From assembly GCF_001905845.1 (NCBI RefSeq), contig NZ_LIVZ01000003.1, forward strand, positions 679,721 through 743,720: a DNA stretch of 64,000 nucleotides. The letters run 5' to 3'. Within the stretch, counting starts at the first letter, position 1; every line of letters starts with the position of its first letter. This document shows positions 33,222-44,530 of the stretch, piece by piece. This DNA is from Streptomyces sp. TSRI0107 (lineage in GTDB: Bacteria; Actinomycetota; Actinomycetes; Streptomycetales; Streptomycetaceae). The notes under the pieces were generated by a model. The model worked only from the letters and a program-made list of their open reading frames with translations, ran no database searches and had not been told where the DNA came from. The position numbers and the translations under genes are program-made.

Positions 33222-34229
33222 GTGAGTTCCGTGATCGCCGCGACCCGATTCTCCGTGCTCGACCGTTCCCGCACCCGTGAGGGGCGCCCGGTCGGTGAGG
33301 CGCTGCGCGACACCGTGCGCTTCGCGCGGGACGTGGAGCGCCTCGGCTACCACCGCCTCTGGGTGTCGGAGCACCACGGCGTGCCCGGCGTCGCCGGTTC
33401 CGCGCCGACCGTGCTGGCGGCCGCGGTGGCCGCCGCGACCCGCACGATCCGGGTGGGCACCGGCGGCGTGATGCTGCCGAACCACCAACCGCTGGTCGTG
33501 GCCGAGCAGTTCGGGGTGCTGGAGTCGCTGTTCCCGGGCCGGATCGACATGGGGCTGGGCCGTTCGGTCGGCTTCACCGACGGGGTGCGCAGGGCGCTGG
33601 GCCGGGACAAGGGCGACGCCGAGGACTTCGCGGCCCAGCTGGAGGAGTTGCTGGGCTGGTTCCGGGGCACCTCGCCGACGGGGGTGCGCGCCCGGCCGTC
33701 CGAGGGTCTGACCGTGCCGCCGTTCGTGCTGGCCATGGGTGAGGGCGCGACGATCGCGGCCCGCGCGGGCCTGCCGATGGTCATCGGCGACCTGCGCGAC
33801 CGGGAGAAGATGCTGCGCGGCGTCGACCTCTACCGCGAACGCTTCCGTCCGTCCCCGTGGGCGAGCGAGCCGTACGTGGTGATCTCCGGCACGATCGCGG
33901 TCGCCGCGACGCCCGAGGAGGCCCGCCGGCTGCTGATCCCGGAGGCCTGGTCCATGGCGTACTCCCGCACCCGCGGCACGTTCCCGCCGCTGCCGCCCGC
34001 CGAGCGGGTGGAGGCGTCGGCGATGACCGCGAAGGAGCGGGGCCTGTACGAGTCGGGGCTCGCCGGGCAGCTCGCGGGCACCGAGGAGGAGGTCGCCCAC
34101 GGGCTGGAGACCGTGCTGAAGGAGACGGGCGCGCAGGAGGTGCTGGTCACCACCAGTACGTACGACCGTGCGGCGCTGCTGGACTCCTACCGGCGGCTCG
34201 CGCGGATCGCCGGGCTGTCCCCGGCGTAG
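33222..34229 (+). CDS. LLM-class flavin-dependent oxidoreductase
   Basis: A 335-residue luciferase-like TIM-barrel protein. Diagnostic blocks are YHRLWVSEHHGVPGVAGSAPTVL, IRVGTGGVMLPNHQPLVVAEQFGVLESLFPGRIDMGLGRS and the C-terminal EVLVTTSTYDRAALLDSYRRLA. The MsnO8-like group uses FMNH2 and O2; the substrate is unknown. GTG 33222 starts with little ribosome-site signal. It is 46 bases before the uvrA2-like gene and may be co-transcribed. Confidence 0.85.
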   Translation: MSSVIAATRFSVLDRSRTREGRPVGEALRDTVRFARDVERLGYHRLWVSEHHGVPGVAGSAPTVLAAAVAAATRTIRVGTGGVMLPNHQPLVVAEQFGVLESLFPGRIDMGLGRSVGFTDGVRRALGRDKGDAEDFAAQLEELLGWFRGTSPTGVRARPSEGLTVPPFVLAMGEGATIAARAGLPMVIGDLRDREKMLRGVDLYRERFRPSPWASEPYVVISGTIAVAATPEEARRLLIPEAWSMAYSRTRGTFPPLPPAERVEASAMTAKERGLYESGLAGQLAGTEEEVAHGLETVLKETGAQEVLVTTSTYDRAALLDSYRRLARIAGLSPA

Positions 34230-34275
34230 AATCGCGGGGTTTGTCCCGCCTGCCCCCGGTTCGGAGTTCCCCCGC

Positions 34276-36624
34276 ATGACCAGCCCGCACGACCCGAACG
34301 ACCCGTACGTCCGCGTCCGCGGTGCCCGCGAGCACAACCTGAAGGGCGTCGACGTCGACATCCCACGGGACGTGGTGGCGGTGTTCACGGGCGTGTCGGG
34401 GTCCGGGAAGTCGTCGCTGGCGTTCGGCACGATCTACGCCGAGGCGCAGCGCCGCTACTTCGAGTCGGTCGCCCCGTACGCCCGTCGGCTGATCCACCAG
34501 GTCGGCGCGCCGAAGGTCGGTGAGATCACCGGCCTGCCGCCGGCCGTGTCGCTGGAGCAGCGCCGCTCGGCGCCGACGTCCCGCTCCTCGGTCGGCACGG
34601 TCACCAACCTCTCCAACTCGCTGCGGATGCTGTTCTCCCGGGCGGGCGAGTACCCGCCGGGCGCCGAACGGCTCGACTCCGACGCCTTCTCCCCCAACAC
34701 GGCCGCCGGGGCGTGCCCGGAGTGCCACGGACTGGGCCGGGTGCACCGTACGACGGAGGAGCTGCTGGTCCCCGACCCCTCGCTGTCGATCCGGGAGGGC
34801 GCGATCGCCGCCTGGCCGGGCGCCTGGCAGGGCAAGAACCTGCGGGACATCCTCGACACCCTCGGCCACGACGTGGACCGGCCGTGGCGCGAGCTGCCCG
34901 CCGAGCAGCGGGAGTGGATCCTGTTCACCGACGAGCAGCCGGTGGTCACGGTGCACCCGGTGCGGGACGCGGACCGCATCCAACGGCCGTACCAGGGGAC
35001 GTACATGAGCGCCCGCCGGTACGTCATGAAGACCTTCGCCGACTCCAAGAGCCCCACGCTGCGGGCCAAGGCGGAGCGGTTCCTGACCAGTGCGCCCTGC
35101 CCCGGGTGCGGGGGCAGCCGGCTGCGGCCGGAGGCGCTGGCGGTGACGTTCGGCGGCCGCACCATCGCCGAGCTGGCCGCGCTGCCGCTGGGCGAGCTGG
35201 CGGGCCTGCCGGAGGGCAGCTCGGAGACGGCGCGGGTGCTCACCGCCGACCTCAGGTCACGGATCGCGCCCGTCGTCGAACTGGGCCTCGGCTACCTGAG
35301 CCTGGACCGGGCCACCCCCACCCTCTCGGCGGGCGAACTCCAGCGGCTGCGGCTCGCCACCCAGCTGCGTTCGGGGCTGTTCGGCGTGGTGTACGTCCTC
35401 GACGAGCCGTCCGCGGGACTGCACCCGGCGGACACGGAGGCCCTGCTCACGGTGCTGGAGCGGCTGAAGGCGGCGGGCAACTCGGTGTTCGTGGTCGAGC
35501 ACCACCTGGACGTGGTGCGGGACGCCGACTGGATCGTGGACGTGGGCCCGCGGGCGGGCGAGCACGGCGGGCGGGTGCTGTACAGCGGCCCGGTGGACGG
35601 GCTGGCGTCGGTCACCGGGTCGGCGACGGCCCGCTTCCTGTTCGACGGCTCCCCCGCCCCGGCACGCCGGGTGCGGGAGCCCCGCGGCGAGGTGCGGCTG
35701 GGCCCCGTCACCCGGCACAACCTGCGCGGGGTGACGGCGGCGTTCCCGCTGGGCGTGCTGACGGCCGTCACCGGGGTGTCCGGGTCCGGGAAGTCCACTC
35801 TGATCGGGGAGATCACCGAGGAGCTGCCGGGTGTGGGACGGCTGGTGTCGGTCGACCAGAAGCCGATCGGCCGCACCCCGCGCTCCAATCTGGCCACCTA
35901 CACAGGGCTGTTCGACGTGGTGCGCAAGGTGTTCGCGGCGACGGACGCGGCGCGCGAGCGGGGGTACGGCGTCGGGCGGTTCTCCTTCAACGTGGCCGGC
36001 GGGCGCTGCGAGACCTGCCAGGGCGAGGGGTTCGTCAGCGTCGAGCTGCTGTTCCTGCCGAGCACGTACGCGCCGTGCCCCGACTGCGGCGGGGCCCGCT
36101 ACAACGCCGGGACGCTGGAGGTGACGTACCGGGGCCGGAACATCGCGGAAGTGCTGGACCTGACCGTCGAGTCGGCGGCGGAGTTCTTCGCCGACACCCC
36201 GGCCGTGGCCCGCAGCCTCGGCACCCTGCTCGACGTCGGGCTCGGCTATCTCCGGCTCGGCCAGCCCGCGACCGAGCTGTCCGGCGGGGAGGCGCAGCGC
36301 ATCAAACTGGCGAGCGAGCTGCAGCGCGGCCGCCGCGGCCACACCCTGTACCTCCTCGACGAGCCGACGACCGGTCTGCACCCGGCCGACGTCGAGGTCC
36401 TGATGCGGCAGCTGCACGGCCTGGTGGACGCCGGGCACACCGTGATCGTCGTCGAGCACGACATGTCCGTCGTCGCGGGCGCGGACCGGGTGATCGACCT
36501 GGGTCCGGGCGGCGGGGCGGAGGGCGGCCGGATCGTGGCGGCGGGGTCTCCGGCGGAGGTGGCCGCGGCGAGCGGCAGCGCCACGGCGCCGTATCTGGCG
36601 AGGGCGCTGCGGACCGGGCGGTAG
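34276..36624 (+). CDS. UvrA2-type excinuclease ATPase (short UvrA paralogue)
   Basis: A 782-residue UvrA-like protein with two ABC ATPase modules. Walker A sequences are GVSGSGKSSL (about 40) and GVSGSGKSTL (about 503). The first ABC signature is degenerate (LSAGELQRLRLA), the second intact (LSGGEAQRIKLA). Zinc-binding CPEC...CPGC and CETC...CPDC pairs are present. Housekeeping UvrA is about 950-1000 residues; this shorter form lacks the UvrB-interaction/insertion region, as in UvrA2 and drug-resistance paralogues such as DrrC. It probably binds damaged or drug-bound DNA. Confidence 0.88.
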   Translation: MTSPHDPNDPYVRVRGAREHNLKGVDVDIPRDVVAVFTGVSGSGKSSLAFGTIYAEAQRRYFESVAPYARRLIHQVGAPKVGEITGLPPAVSLEQRRSAPTSRSSVGTVTNLSNSLRMLFSRAGEYPPGAERLDSDAFSPNTAAGACPECHGLGRVHRTTEELLVPDPSLSIREGAIAAWPGAWQGKNLRDILDTLGHDVDRPWRELPAEQREWILFTDEQPVVTVHPVRDADRIQRPYQGTYMSARRYVMKTFADSKSPTLRAKAERFLTSAPCPGCGGSRLRPEALAVTFGGRTIAELAALPLGELAGLPEGSSETARVLTADLRSRIAPVVELGLGYLSLDRATPTLSAGELQRLRLATQLRSGLFGVVYVLDEPSAGLHPADTEALLTVLERLKAAGNSVFVVEHHLDVVRDADWIVDVGPRAGEHGGRVLYSGPVDGLASVTGSATARFLFDGSPAPARRVREPRGEVRLGPVTRHNLRGVTAAFPLGVLTAVTGVSGSGKSTLIGEITEELPGVGRLVSVDQKPIGRTPRSNLATYTGLFDVVRKVFAATDAARERGYGVGRFSFNVAGGRCETCQGEGFVSVELLFLPSTYAPCPDCGGARYNAGTLEVTYRGRNIAEVLDLTVESAAEFFADTPAVARSLGTLLDVGLGYLRLGQPATELSGGEAQRIKLASELQRGRRGHTLYLLDEPTTGLHPADVEVLMRQLHGLVDAGHTVIVVEHDMSVVAGADRVIDLGPGGGAEGGRIVAAGSPAEVAAASGSATAPYLARALRTGR

Positions 36625-36743
36625 CCGGTCGCGGCAGCCGGTCTCCCCCGCAGGGGGGAGAGACCTCCCTCGCGTGCGTGATCCTCCCCGGCGGCGGGAC
36701 GGCTGTACTGGAGCCGCAACGTTCCGTGAGAGGGGAGTCGGGG

Positions 36744-38096
36744 ATGAGTACGTGGACCAGGCGGCGGCTGCTCGGTGCGACGGTGGCTTCGGCGACGGCT
36801 TCGGCGGCGGGCCTCGCGGTGGCCGCTCCCGCGCACGCGGCGGCGGGTCGGCGGAGCCCTTCCGGTGACGACGGCCTCGTGGCCGCCCTGGGGGCCCTGC
36901 CCGGACTGAGGGTGATCGAGGAGCGGCCCGCCGCCGACCCCGGCTACCGCTTCCTCGTCCTCGGTCTGCGCCAGCCCGTCGACCACCGGAACCCCGCGGC
37001 CGGCACGTTCGAGCAGCGCCTCACCCTGCTGCACACCGGCGCCGACCGGCCCACCGTGCTCTTCAGCACCGGGTACGCGGCGATGTCGGCCCCGCGGCGC
37101 GCCGAACCGACGGTGCTGCTGGAGGCCAACCAGGTCCAGGTCGAGCACCGCTGGTTCGGCACCTCCCGGCCGGACACGTCCGACTACTCACTCCTGACCA
37201 TCCGCCAGGCGGCGGACGACTACCACCGCGTGGTCCGGCTGCTGCGCGGCCTGTACCCCGGCGCGTGGATCTCCACCGGCAGCAGCAAGGGCGGCATGGC
37301 CGCCGTCTACCACCGCCGCTTCCACCCGCACGACGTGGCCGGCACGGTGGCCTACTCGGCTCCGAACAACGTGGACGACCGCGACAACTCCGCCTACGTC
37401 CGCTTCCTGGAGCGGGTGGGCACCCGCGAGTCCCGCGACGCCCTGAAGGCCGTGCAGCGGGAGCTGCTGCTGCGCCGCGCGGACCTGGTCGCCCGGTACG
37501 CGGCGGAGACGGCGGCCGCCGGCACGGGCTTCGAGATCGCCGGCAGCGCCGAGAAGGCCTTCGAGGCCGCCGTGCTGCGGGTGCCGTTCATGTTCTGGCA
37601 GCGCTCCACGGCGGCCGACGCCGCCGCGATCCCCGCGCCGCACGCGACCACGGACGCCCTGTACACGTGGCTGGACGGCATCGCGGGCCTGAACCTGTAC
37701 GCCGACGCCGTCGCCCGGCAGTTCGTGCCGTACTTCTACCAACTGGGCACCCAGCTGGGCTACGTGTCCTCGCCCGTCGGCCACTTGGCCGGCCTGCTGC
37801 GCCACCCGGACGCGATGGCGCCCCGGACGTTCGTCCCCCGGGACGTCCCGATGCCCTTCGACCGGGCCGCCATGCCCGACGTCGACCGCTGGGTCCGCCG
37901 CCACGGCTCCCGCATGCTGTTCGTCAACGGCACCCGGGACCCGTCGGTCGCCGAGGCCTTCCACCCCGGGGGCCGCGACTCCCACGTCCTGTGGGTGGAG
38001 GGCGGCAACCACGGCGTCGACCTCGCCGACCTGGCCCCGGCCGACCGTGCGCAGGCCGCGGCAGCGCTGCGGCGCTGGGCCGGCGTCAGGTCATAG
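36744..38096 (+). CDS. Secreted PS-10 family serine peptidase (S37 type)
   Basis: A 450-residue exported protein. The Tat-style signal RRRLLGATVASA...AAPAHA covers residues 6-32. The S37 fold follows, with nucleophile serine in STGSSKGGMAAVYHRRF (about 178) and the catalytic His near the C-terminus (WVEGGNHGVDLADL). The family contains tripeptidyl aminopeptidases of Streptomyces. ATG 36744 has AGGGGAG upstream. Its end overlaps the converging olsA by 11 bases. Confidence 0.88.
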   Translation: MSTWTRRRLLGATVASATASAAGLAVAAPAHAAAGRRSPSGDDGLVAALGALPGLRVIEERPAADPGYRFLVLGLRQPVDHRNPAAGTFEQRLTLLHTGADRPTVLFSTGYAAMSAPRRAEPTVLLEANQVQVEHRWFGTSRPDTSDYSLLTIRQAADDYHRVVRLLRGLYPGAWISTGSSKGGMAAVYHRRFHPHDVAGTVAYSAPNNVDDRDNSAYVRFLERVGTRESRDALKAVQRELLLRRADLVARYAAETAAAGTGFEIAGSAEKAFEAAVLRVPFMFWQRSTAADAAAIPAPHATTDALYTWLDGIAGLNLYADAVARQFVPYFYQLGTQLGYVSSPVGHLAGLLRHPDAMAPRTFVPRDVPMPFDRAAMPDVDRWVRRHGSRMLFVNGTRDPSVAEAFHPGGRDSHVLWVEGGNHGVDLADLAPADRAQAAAALRRWAGVRS

Positions 38097-38949
38097 CGGC
38101 CCGCCCTGAGGCGTCGGCACCGGCCAGGGCCCTGCGGGGCGGCGGGAGCGGTACGGCATGGGCGTGACCGCACGCGTCCGGCGGACCCGGCTGGGCCGCC
38201 CGGGCCAGGGAACGGCGGTCCGGGTGGCTGCCCGGCGCCAGCAGCGGCCGTACGTCGGCCTCGGCGACCAGCCCGCGCGCCGTCACCACCCGCCACACCG
38301 ACGCCATCAGCGAGTCGTCGCCGACGAAGGCCACCGTGGTGCTGGCGGTGCCGTCGGCGAGGCGGTAGCGGATGCGGACCGGCTGGACGGGGACGCGGGC
38401 GTCCAGCGCGGCCTGGAAGACGGCCCGCCGGAACTCCCCCTGGGCGCGCCCGCACCAGGTGCTGCCCTCGGGGAACACGCCGACCGCCGCCCCGGCCCGC
38501 AGGGCCCCGGCGATCCGCGCCACCGTCCGGGGCAGCGCCCGCAGCCGGTCCCGCTCGATGAACAGCGCCCCGCCGCGCGCGGCCAGCGGCCCGGCGACCG
38601 GCCACCGCCGGATCTCGGTCTTGGCGAGCATCCGGGCCGGGCGGACGGCGGCGAGCAGCGGTATGTCCAGCCAGGAGATGTGGTTGGCGACCAGCAGCAC
38701 CCCGCCGTCGGGCGGCGCGGCCCCGGTGATCCGGACCCGCACCCCGGCCGCCCGGACGATCGCCCGGCACCACCGGCGTACCAGGTGGGCGGGGATCCGG
38801 GCGCCGAGCGGTGACAGCGCGATCCCGGCGAGCAGCAGGGCCGTGACCGCCGTCAGCCGCAGCACGGCCCGCGGTACCGCCCCGGCGCGGCCCGCCGCCC
38901 GCACGCAGGCCCCCGGGGTGCAGGGCGCGCTCGGCAGCCAGACGCTCAT
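38086..38949 (-). CDS. olsA: OlsA-like 1-acylglycerol-3-phosphate / lyso-ornithine lipid acyltransferase
   Basis: A 287-residue PlsC-family acyltransferase. One N-terminal membrane helix (about 27-48) precedes the catalytic NHISWLD motif (HxxxxD, about 91-97). The glycerol-phosphate binding block GVFPEGSTWCG is near 160. It adds the second acyl chain. Its ATG shares a base with the stop of the preceding olsB-like gene (TGATG). The pair matches the two-step ornithine lipid pathway, which makes OlsA more likely than a general PlsC. Confidence 0.83.
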   Translation of the reverse strand: MSVWLPSAPCTPGACVRAAGRAGAVPRAVLRLTAVTALLLAGIALSPLGARIPAHLVRRWCRAIVRAAGVRVRITGAAPPDGGVLLVANHISWLDIPLLAAVRPARMLAKTEIRRWPVAGPLAARGGALFIERDRLRALPRTVARIAGALRAGAAVGVFPEGSTWCGRAQGEFRRAVFQAALDARVPVQPVRIRYRLADGTASTTVAFVGDDSLMASVWRVVTARGLVAEADVRPLLAPGSHPDRRSLARAAQPGPPDACGHAHAVPLPPPRRALAGADASGRAAMT

Positions 38950-39722
38950 CAGGCCGGGACGAGCGAGAGGAAGTGCCGCAGATAGCGCGGGTTGACCCGG
39001 CGCATCGACAGCAGCACGTACAGGTCGGCGACGCCGAAGGCCGCGTCGTGCGCGGGCTCCCCGCACACCCAGGCGCCGAGCCGGACGTAGCCGCGCAGCA
39101 ACGGCGGCAGTTCGGTACGGCCGGCGGGGCGGGCCACGCCCTCGGCCGACCAGGGCAGCAGCGGGCGTACGCGGTACTCCTCGGGGGCGAGGTTGCGCTC
39201 CCGCACCCGGTCCCAGGTGGCCGCCGCGAGGGCGCCGCCGTCGGCCAGCGGGATGGAGCAGCAGCCCGCCAGCCACTCGTGGCCGCGGTCGGTCATGTAG
39301 CGGGCGATGCCGGCCCAGATCAGGCCGATGACGGCGCCGTCGCGGTGGTCGGGGTGCACGCAGGAGCGGCCGACCTCGACCAGGCCGGGCCGGATCGCGT
39401 CCAGCGGGGCGAGGTCGAACTCGCCTTCCGAGTACAGCCGGCCGGCCACCGCGGCCCGCTCGGGCGGCAGCAGCCGGTAGGTGCCGACGACCTGGTCGGT
39501 CAGGGTGTCGCGGACCAGCAGGTGGTCGCAGTAGGCGTCGAAGGCGTCGATGTCGTGACCCGGCTGCGGGCTGGTCAGCAGGGCGCCCATCTCCCCCGCG
39601 AAGACGTCGTGCCGCAGCCGCTGGGCGGCGCGCACGTCGTCCTCGTCGCGGGCGAGGGAGACGGTGTAGCGGGTGGGCGCCGCGGGCTGCGGGGGGCGGT
39701 CGAGGGTGGACACGCCGGTCAT
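38949..39722 (-). CDS. olsB: OlsB-like ornithine N-acyltransferase
   Basis: A 257-residue GNAT-like (hemolysin/OlsB family) protein. Blocks are AQRLRHDVFAGEMG, DAYCDHLLVRD, VVGTYRLLPPE, EVGRSCVHPDHRDG and GCCSIPLADGG. It transfers a 3-hydroxyacyl chain from ACP to the amino group of ornithine, giving lyso-ornithine lipid for OlsA. It is first in a two-gene operon. I recall the equivalent pair in S. coelicolor being shown to make ornithine lipids, and the gene neighbourhood beside sdh is the same. Confidence 0.85.
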   Translation of the reverse strand: MTGVSTLDRPPQPAAPTRYTVSLARDEDDVRAAQRLRHDVFAGEMGALLTSPQPGHDIDAFDAYCDHLLVRDTLTDQVVGTYRLLPPERAAVAGRLYSEGEFDLAPLDAIRPGLVEVGRSCVHPDHRDGAVIGLIWAGIARYMTDRGHEWLAGCCSIPLADGGALAAATWDRVRERNLAPEEYRVRPLLPWSAEGVARPAGRTELPPLLRGYVRLGAWVCGEPAHDAAFGVADLYVLLSMRRVNPRYLRHFLSLVPA

Positions 39723-39850
39723 GGCTCACTCCTGGTACGGCCGGAAAAGGGGGACGGAGGCGGTACCCCCCGTTTCTTCCGATGCCGTCTGGCCGTCGCG
39801 TGACGCGTGACGGGAGCCGGGATGTGGGGTTGTTGAACGGAACGGGCCGG

Positions 39851-39875
39851 GCCGCCGTCGCCGGTGGACGGCGGC
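39851..39875 (-). terminator. Possible terminator downstream of the SseB-like gene
   Basis: GCCGCCGTC (39851-39859) pairs with GACGGCGGC (39867-39875), loop of 7 bases, flanked by further CCGG/CCGG complementarity. It lies 15 bases past the gene end. Confidence 0.55.
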
Positions 39876-39889
39876 GGCCCGGATCTGCG

Positions 39890-40915
39890 TCACTTGGGCG
39901 GTGTGCAGCCCGCCAGCCAGGCGCCGGTCTCCGCGGCGTCGAGGACCCGTTCCAGGACGAGGTCTCCGGTCATGCCGGGGAAGTACCGTCCGGCGGGCCA
40001 GCTGCGCTCGTAGGGCGGCGGGTCGAGGACCAGCAGCCGTACGCCGTCGACCACGGGGATGTCGGAGGGCGTGCCCTCGTTCCACACCCACTCCCCGCCG
40101 GGTGTCACGAGGTTGAACGAACCGGTGGTCAGCACCTGGCCGGGCGCGTCCCGGCACACGGCGGCCTCCTGCGCGGACGGGGCCCGGCCGGGCACGTGGC
40201 CGCCGCCGACGAGGACGTCCGCGAGCAGGGTGTGCAGCTGGAAGTTGTCGCCGATGCCGCTCATCCGCATCGCGTAGCCGGTGCCGGTCGGGCGGTGCAG
40301 CACGACCAGCGGCTCGTCGTCCAGGACGAGCAGGGCGTACGCCAGGCCCTTGACGTCGTACTCGGTGGTCTCCTGCACGGCCCGCAGCGCCCGCAGCAGC
40401 CGGGCGCGCAGGGAGCCGTGCAGCGCGGTCCGCACACCGGGGTGGTTGAGCAGGGCGTGGCACGCCATCTCCCACTGGGGCAGCGACAGCCAGGCGAGGG
40501 CCGCCTCGGGTCCCACCCGGTCGAAGAGCGCCGGACCGGGCTCGCCCTCCCGCGGGTCGGGGTACTCCCCGCCGCCGGTCTCCTCCCAGCGCTCGCAGAA
40601 CTCCCCGACCGCGGCCAGCGTCTCGGCCAGCTCCACGAACACGTACGGCGCGCAGGGCAGCGGGTCGGCGCCGCGCTCCACGCAGGCGCCGACGATCACG
40701 GCGACGATGCCGCGCGGTCCGGGCGGCACCTCGGGCAGCAGCGCGGCGAGCCGCGGGGCGGCCTGCGCGACCTCGTGCGGGCCCGCGTCCCCGAGGGTGC
40801 GGTGCATCTCCTGGAACGCGCGTTCCGCACCGTCCGGGTCCTGTCCGCGCACCGCGGTCTCGAAGGCCGTGACGGCGTCGACGAACCGTCCGCTCCCCTG
40901 ACTTCCGAAGATCAT
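39890..40915 (-). CDS. Conserved hypothetical protein with C-terminal SseB-like domain
   Basis: A 341-residue cytoplasmic protein, not clearly recognised. The N-terminal half is helical (AVRGQDPDGAERAFQEMHRTLGDAG). The C-terminal half is mixed alpha/beta with GVRLLVLDPPPYERSWPAGRYFPGMTGDLVLERVLDAAETGAWL. I see no catalytic motif or membrane helix. It stands alone between olsBA and sdhCAB. Weak resemblance to SseB-type proteins is my impression only. Confidence 0.65.
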   Translation of the reverse strand: MIFGSQGSGRFVDAVTAFETAVRGQDPDGAERAFQEMHRTLGDAGPHEVAQAAPRLAALLPEVPPGPRGIVAVIVGACVERGADPLPCAPYVFVELAETLAAVGEFCERWEETGGGEYPDPREGEPGPALFDRVGPEAALAWLSLPQWEMACHALLNHPGVRTALHGSLRARLLRALRAVQETTEYDVKGLAYALLVLDDEPLVVLHRPTGTGYAMRMSGIGDNFQLHTLLADVLVGGGHVPGRAPSAQEAAVCRDAPGQVLTTGSFNLVTPGGEWVWNEGTPSDIPVVDGVRLLVLDPPPYERSWPAGRYFPGMTGDLVLERVLDAAETGAWLAGCTPPK

Positions 40916-40948
40916 GCGGTCAGACTATCGAGCCGGGAGACGCGAGAC

Positions 40949-40976
40949 GGGGCCGGGGAGCACCACTCCCGGCCCC
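40949..40976 (-). terminator. Terminator of sdhCAB
   Basis: GGGGCCGGG (40949-40957) pairs perfectly with CCCGGCCCC (40968-40976), loop of 10 bases, 55 bases beyond the sdhB stop. Confidence 0.65.
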
Positions 40977-41030
40977 GCCCGTCCGCGCGTCACGGCGAAC
41001 GTTCACGAAGGCGACGACACCCCTGGGGTG

Positions 41031-41773
41031 TTACCGCTTCACCTTCCGAGTGGCCCGCAGCCACTCCTTGTTCATGCTGGTGATGGACATCAGCGGAATG
41101 CCCTTGGGGCACGCGGTGGCGCACTCGCCGGCCAGCGTGCACCCGCCGAAGCCCTCCTCGTCCATCTGCGCCACCATGTCCAGCACCCGGGTCTCCCGCT
41201 CGGGCGCGCCCTGCGGCAGCACGTTCAGGTGGTTGATCTTCGCGGAGGTGAACAGCATCGCCGCGCCGTTCGGGCAGGCCGCCACGCACGCCCCGCAGCC
41301 GATGCACTCGGCGTGCTCGAAGGCGAAGTCGGCGTCCGGCTTGGGCACCGGCGTGGCGTGCGCCTCGGGCGCGGAGCCGGTCGGCGCGGTGATGTAGCCG
41401 CCGGCCTGGATGATCCGGTCGAAGGCCGAGCGGTCCACGACCAGGTCCTTGACGACCGGGAAGGCGGACGCCCGCCACGGCTCGACGTCGATCGTGTCGC
41501 CGTCCTCGAAGGACCGCATGTGCAGCTGGCAGGTGGTGGTGCGCTCGGGTCCGTGCGCGTCACCGTTGATCACCAGCGAGCACGCGCCGCAGATGCCCTC
41601 GCGGCAGTCGTGGTCGAAGGCGACCGGGTCCTCGCCCTTGAGGATGAGTTCCTCGTTGAGGGTGTCGAGCATCTCCAGGAAGGACATGTCGGGTGAGATG
41701 CCGTCCACCTCGTACGTGGACATGGCGCCGTCGGCGTCGGCGTTCTTCTGCCGCCAGACGCGCAGGGTGAGCT

Positions 41774-41777
<4 letters not shown>
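41031..41777 (-). CDS. sdhB: Succinate dehydrogenase iron-sulfur subunit
   Basis: A 248-residue iron-sulfur protein. The plant-type [2Fe-2S] ligands are C58, C63, C66 and C83 ([11 protein letters not shown]...TTC), and two ferredoxin-type clusters follow ([14 protein letters not shown] and [14 protein letters not shown]). It carries electrons from SdhA to the membrane anchor. ATGA overlap with sdhA shows coupling. This set resembles the non-classical actinobacterial succinate dehydrogenase (Sdh1-like), usually an additional copy to the main sdhCDAB. Confidence 0.95.
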
Positions 41778-43723
<1,946 letters not shown>

Positions 43724-43725
43724 CT

Positions 43726-44433
43726 TCAGCTCACCACTCCGGTCATGACGCCCACGGGTACGGCGATGAAGCCGGCCGTGAGCAGCAGCGCGAGGACGTT
43801 GGCGACGGTCTTGAGGGCGCGGTCGCGGGTGCGGCTGCCGACGCCGAGGGTCTGGGCCGCGCTCCAGAAGCCGTGCCGGATGTGCATCCCGACGGCGAGC
43901 ATCGCGACGATGTAGATGACGTTGCCGTACCAGGTGGAGAAGGTGTCGACGACGTTCTCGTAGGGGTGGCCCTCCTGGAAGCCGCCCGCGTGGACGTGGC
44001 CGGTGGTCAGGTCCAGCACGTGCCAGACGATGAACAGGCCCATGATGATCCCGCCCCAGCGCATGGTGCGCGTGGCGTAGGAGGCCCGCGGCTTCTTGTG
44101 CACGTACTTGCTGGGGCGCGCCTTGATGTCGCGGCGGCTGAGCTGGTACGCGGAGACGGCGTGGGCGACGACCGCGACGATCAGGACGATCCGGACCAGC
44201 CAGAGCGTCCACTCGTAGTGCATGAACGGTTCGCCGACCGTGCGCAGCCAGTGCCCGTAGTGGTTGAACTCCTCCGGGCCGAAGAAGATCTTCAGATTGC
44301 CGATCACGTGGGCGACCAGGTACAGCAGCATGATCACGCCGCTGACGGCCATCACTGTCTTCTTGCCGACGGAGCTGTCCCACATCGTGCGTGCCATGGA
44401 CGGCCGTCGGTCCGTCCGCGTTGCCAGAGCCAT
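43726..44433 (-). CDS. sdhC: Succinate dehydrogenase cytochrome b membrane subunit
   Basis: A 235-residue membrane protein with five predicted helices ([88 protein letters not shown]). The histidines within the helices suit two hemes b. No separate SdhD exists, matching type B anchors. It heads the sdhCAB operon and diverges from a LysR regulator. ATG 44433 gives a short basic N-terminus facing the cytoplasm. Confidence 0.92.
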   Translation of the reverse strand: MALATRTDRRPSMARTMWDSSVGKKTVMAVSGVIMLLYLVAHVIGNLKIFFGPEEFNHYGHWLRTVGEPFMHYEWTLWLVRIVLIVAVVAHAVSAYQLSRRDIKARPSKYVHKKPRASYATRTMRWGGIIMGLFIVWHVLDLTTGHVHAGGFQEGHPYENVVDTFSTWYGNVIYIVAMLAVGMHIRHGFWSAAQTLGVGSRTRDRALKTVANVLALLLTAGFIAVPVGVMTGVVS

Positions 44434-44491
44434 GGAACAGCACGCTAGGGGCGGCCACCCTCATCGGTCCAAGACATGGTCTGCCTGGTTT

Positions 44492-44510
44492 CGATAGGCC
44501 ACGGCTATCG
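44492..44510. promoter_or_regulatory. LysR-type operator between sdhC and the LysR gene
   Basis: CGATAG (44492-44497) and CTATCG (44505-44510) form a perfect dyad around 7 bases, and T44495 to A44507 satisfies the T-N11-A rule for LysR sites. A further half-site CTATCA follows at about 44518. It is the only such dyad in the 97-base divergent promoter. Confidence 0.7.
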
Positions 44511-44530
44511 GTCCCGCCTATCATGCGAGC

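Noticed and set aside
34713..38096. An 1100-codon open frame running across the UvrA2 and peptidase genes
   Set aside because: In its first half the frame is Arg/Gly/Ala-rich shadow of the UvrA2 gene; only the part from 36744 has real protein character (S37 peptidase). Long spurious frames are normal at this GC content.
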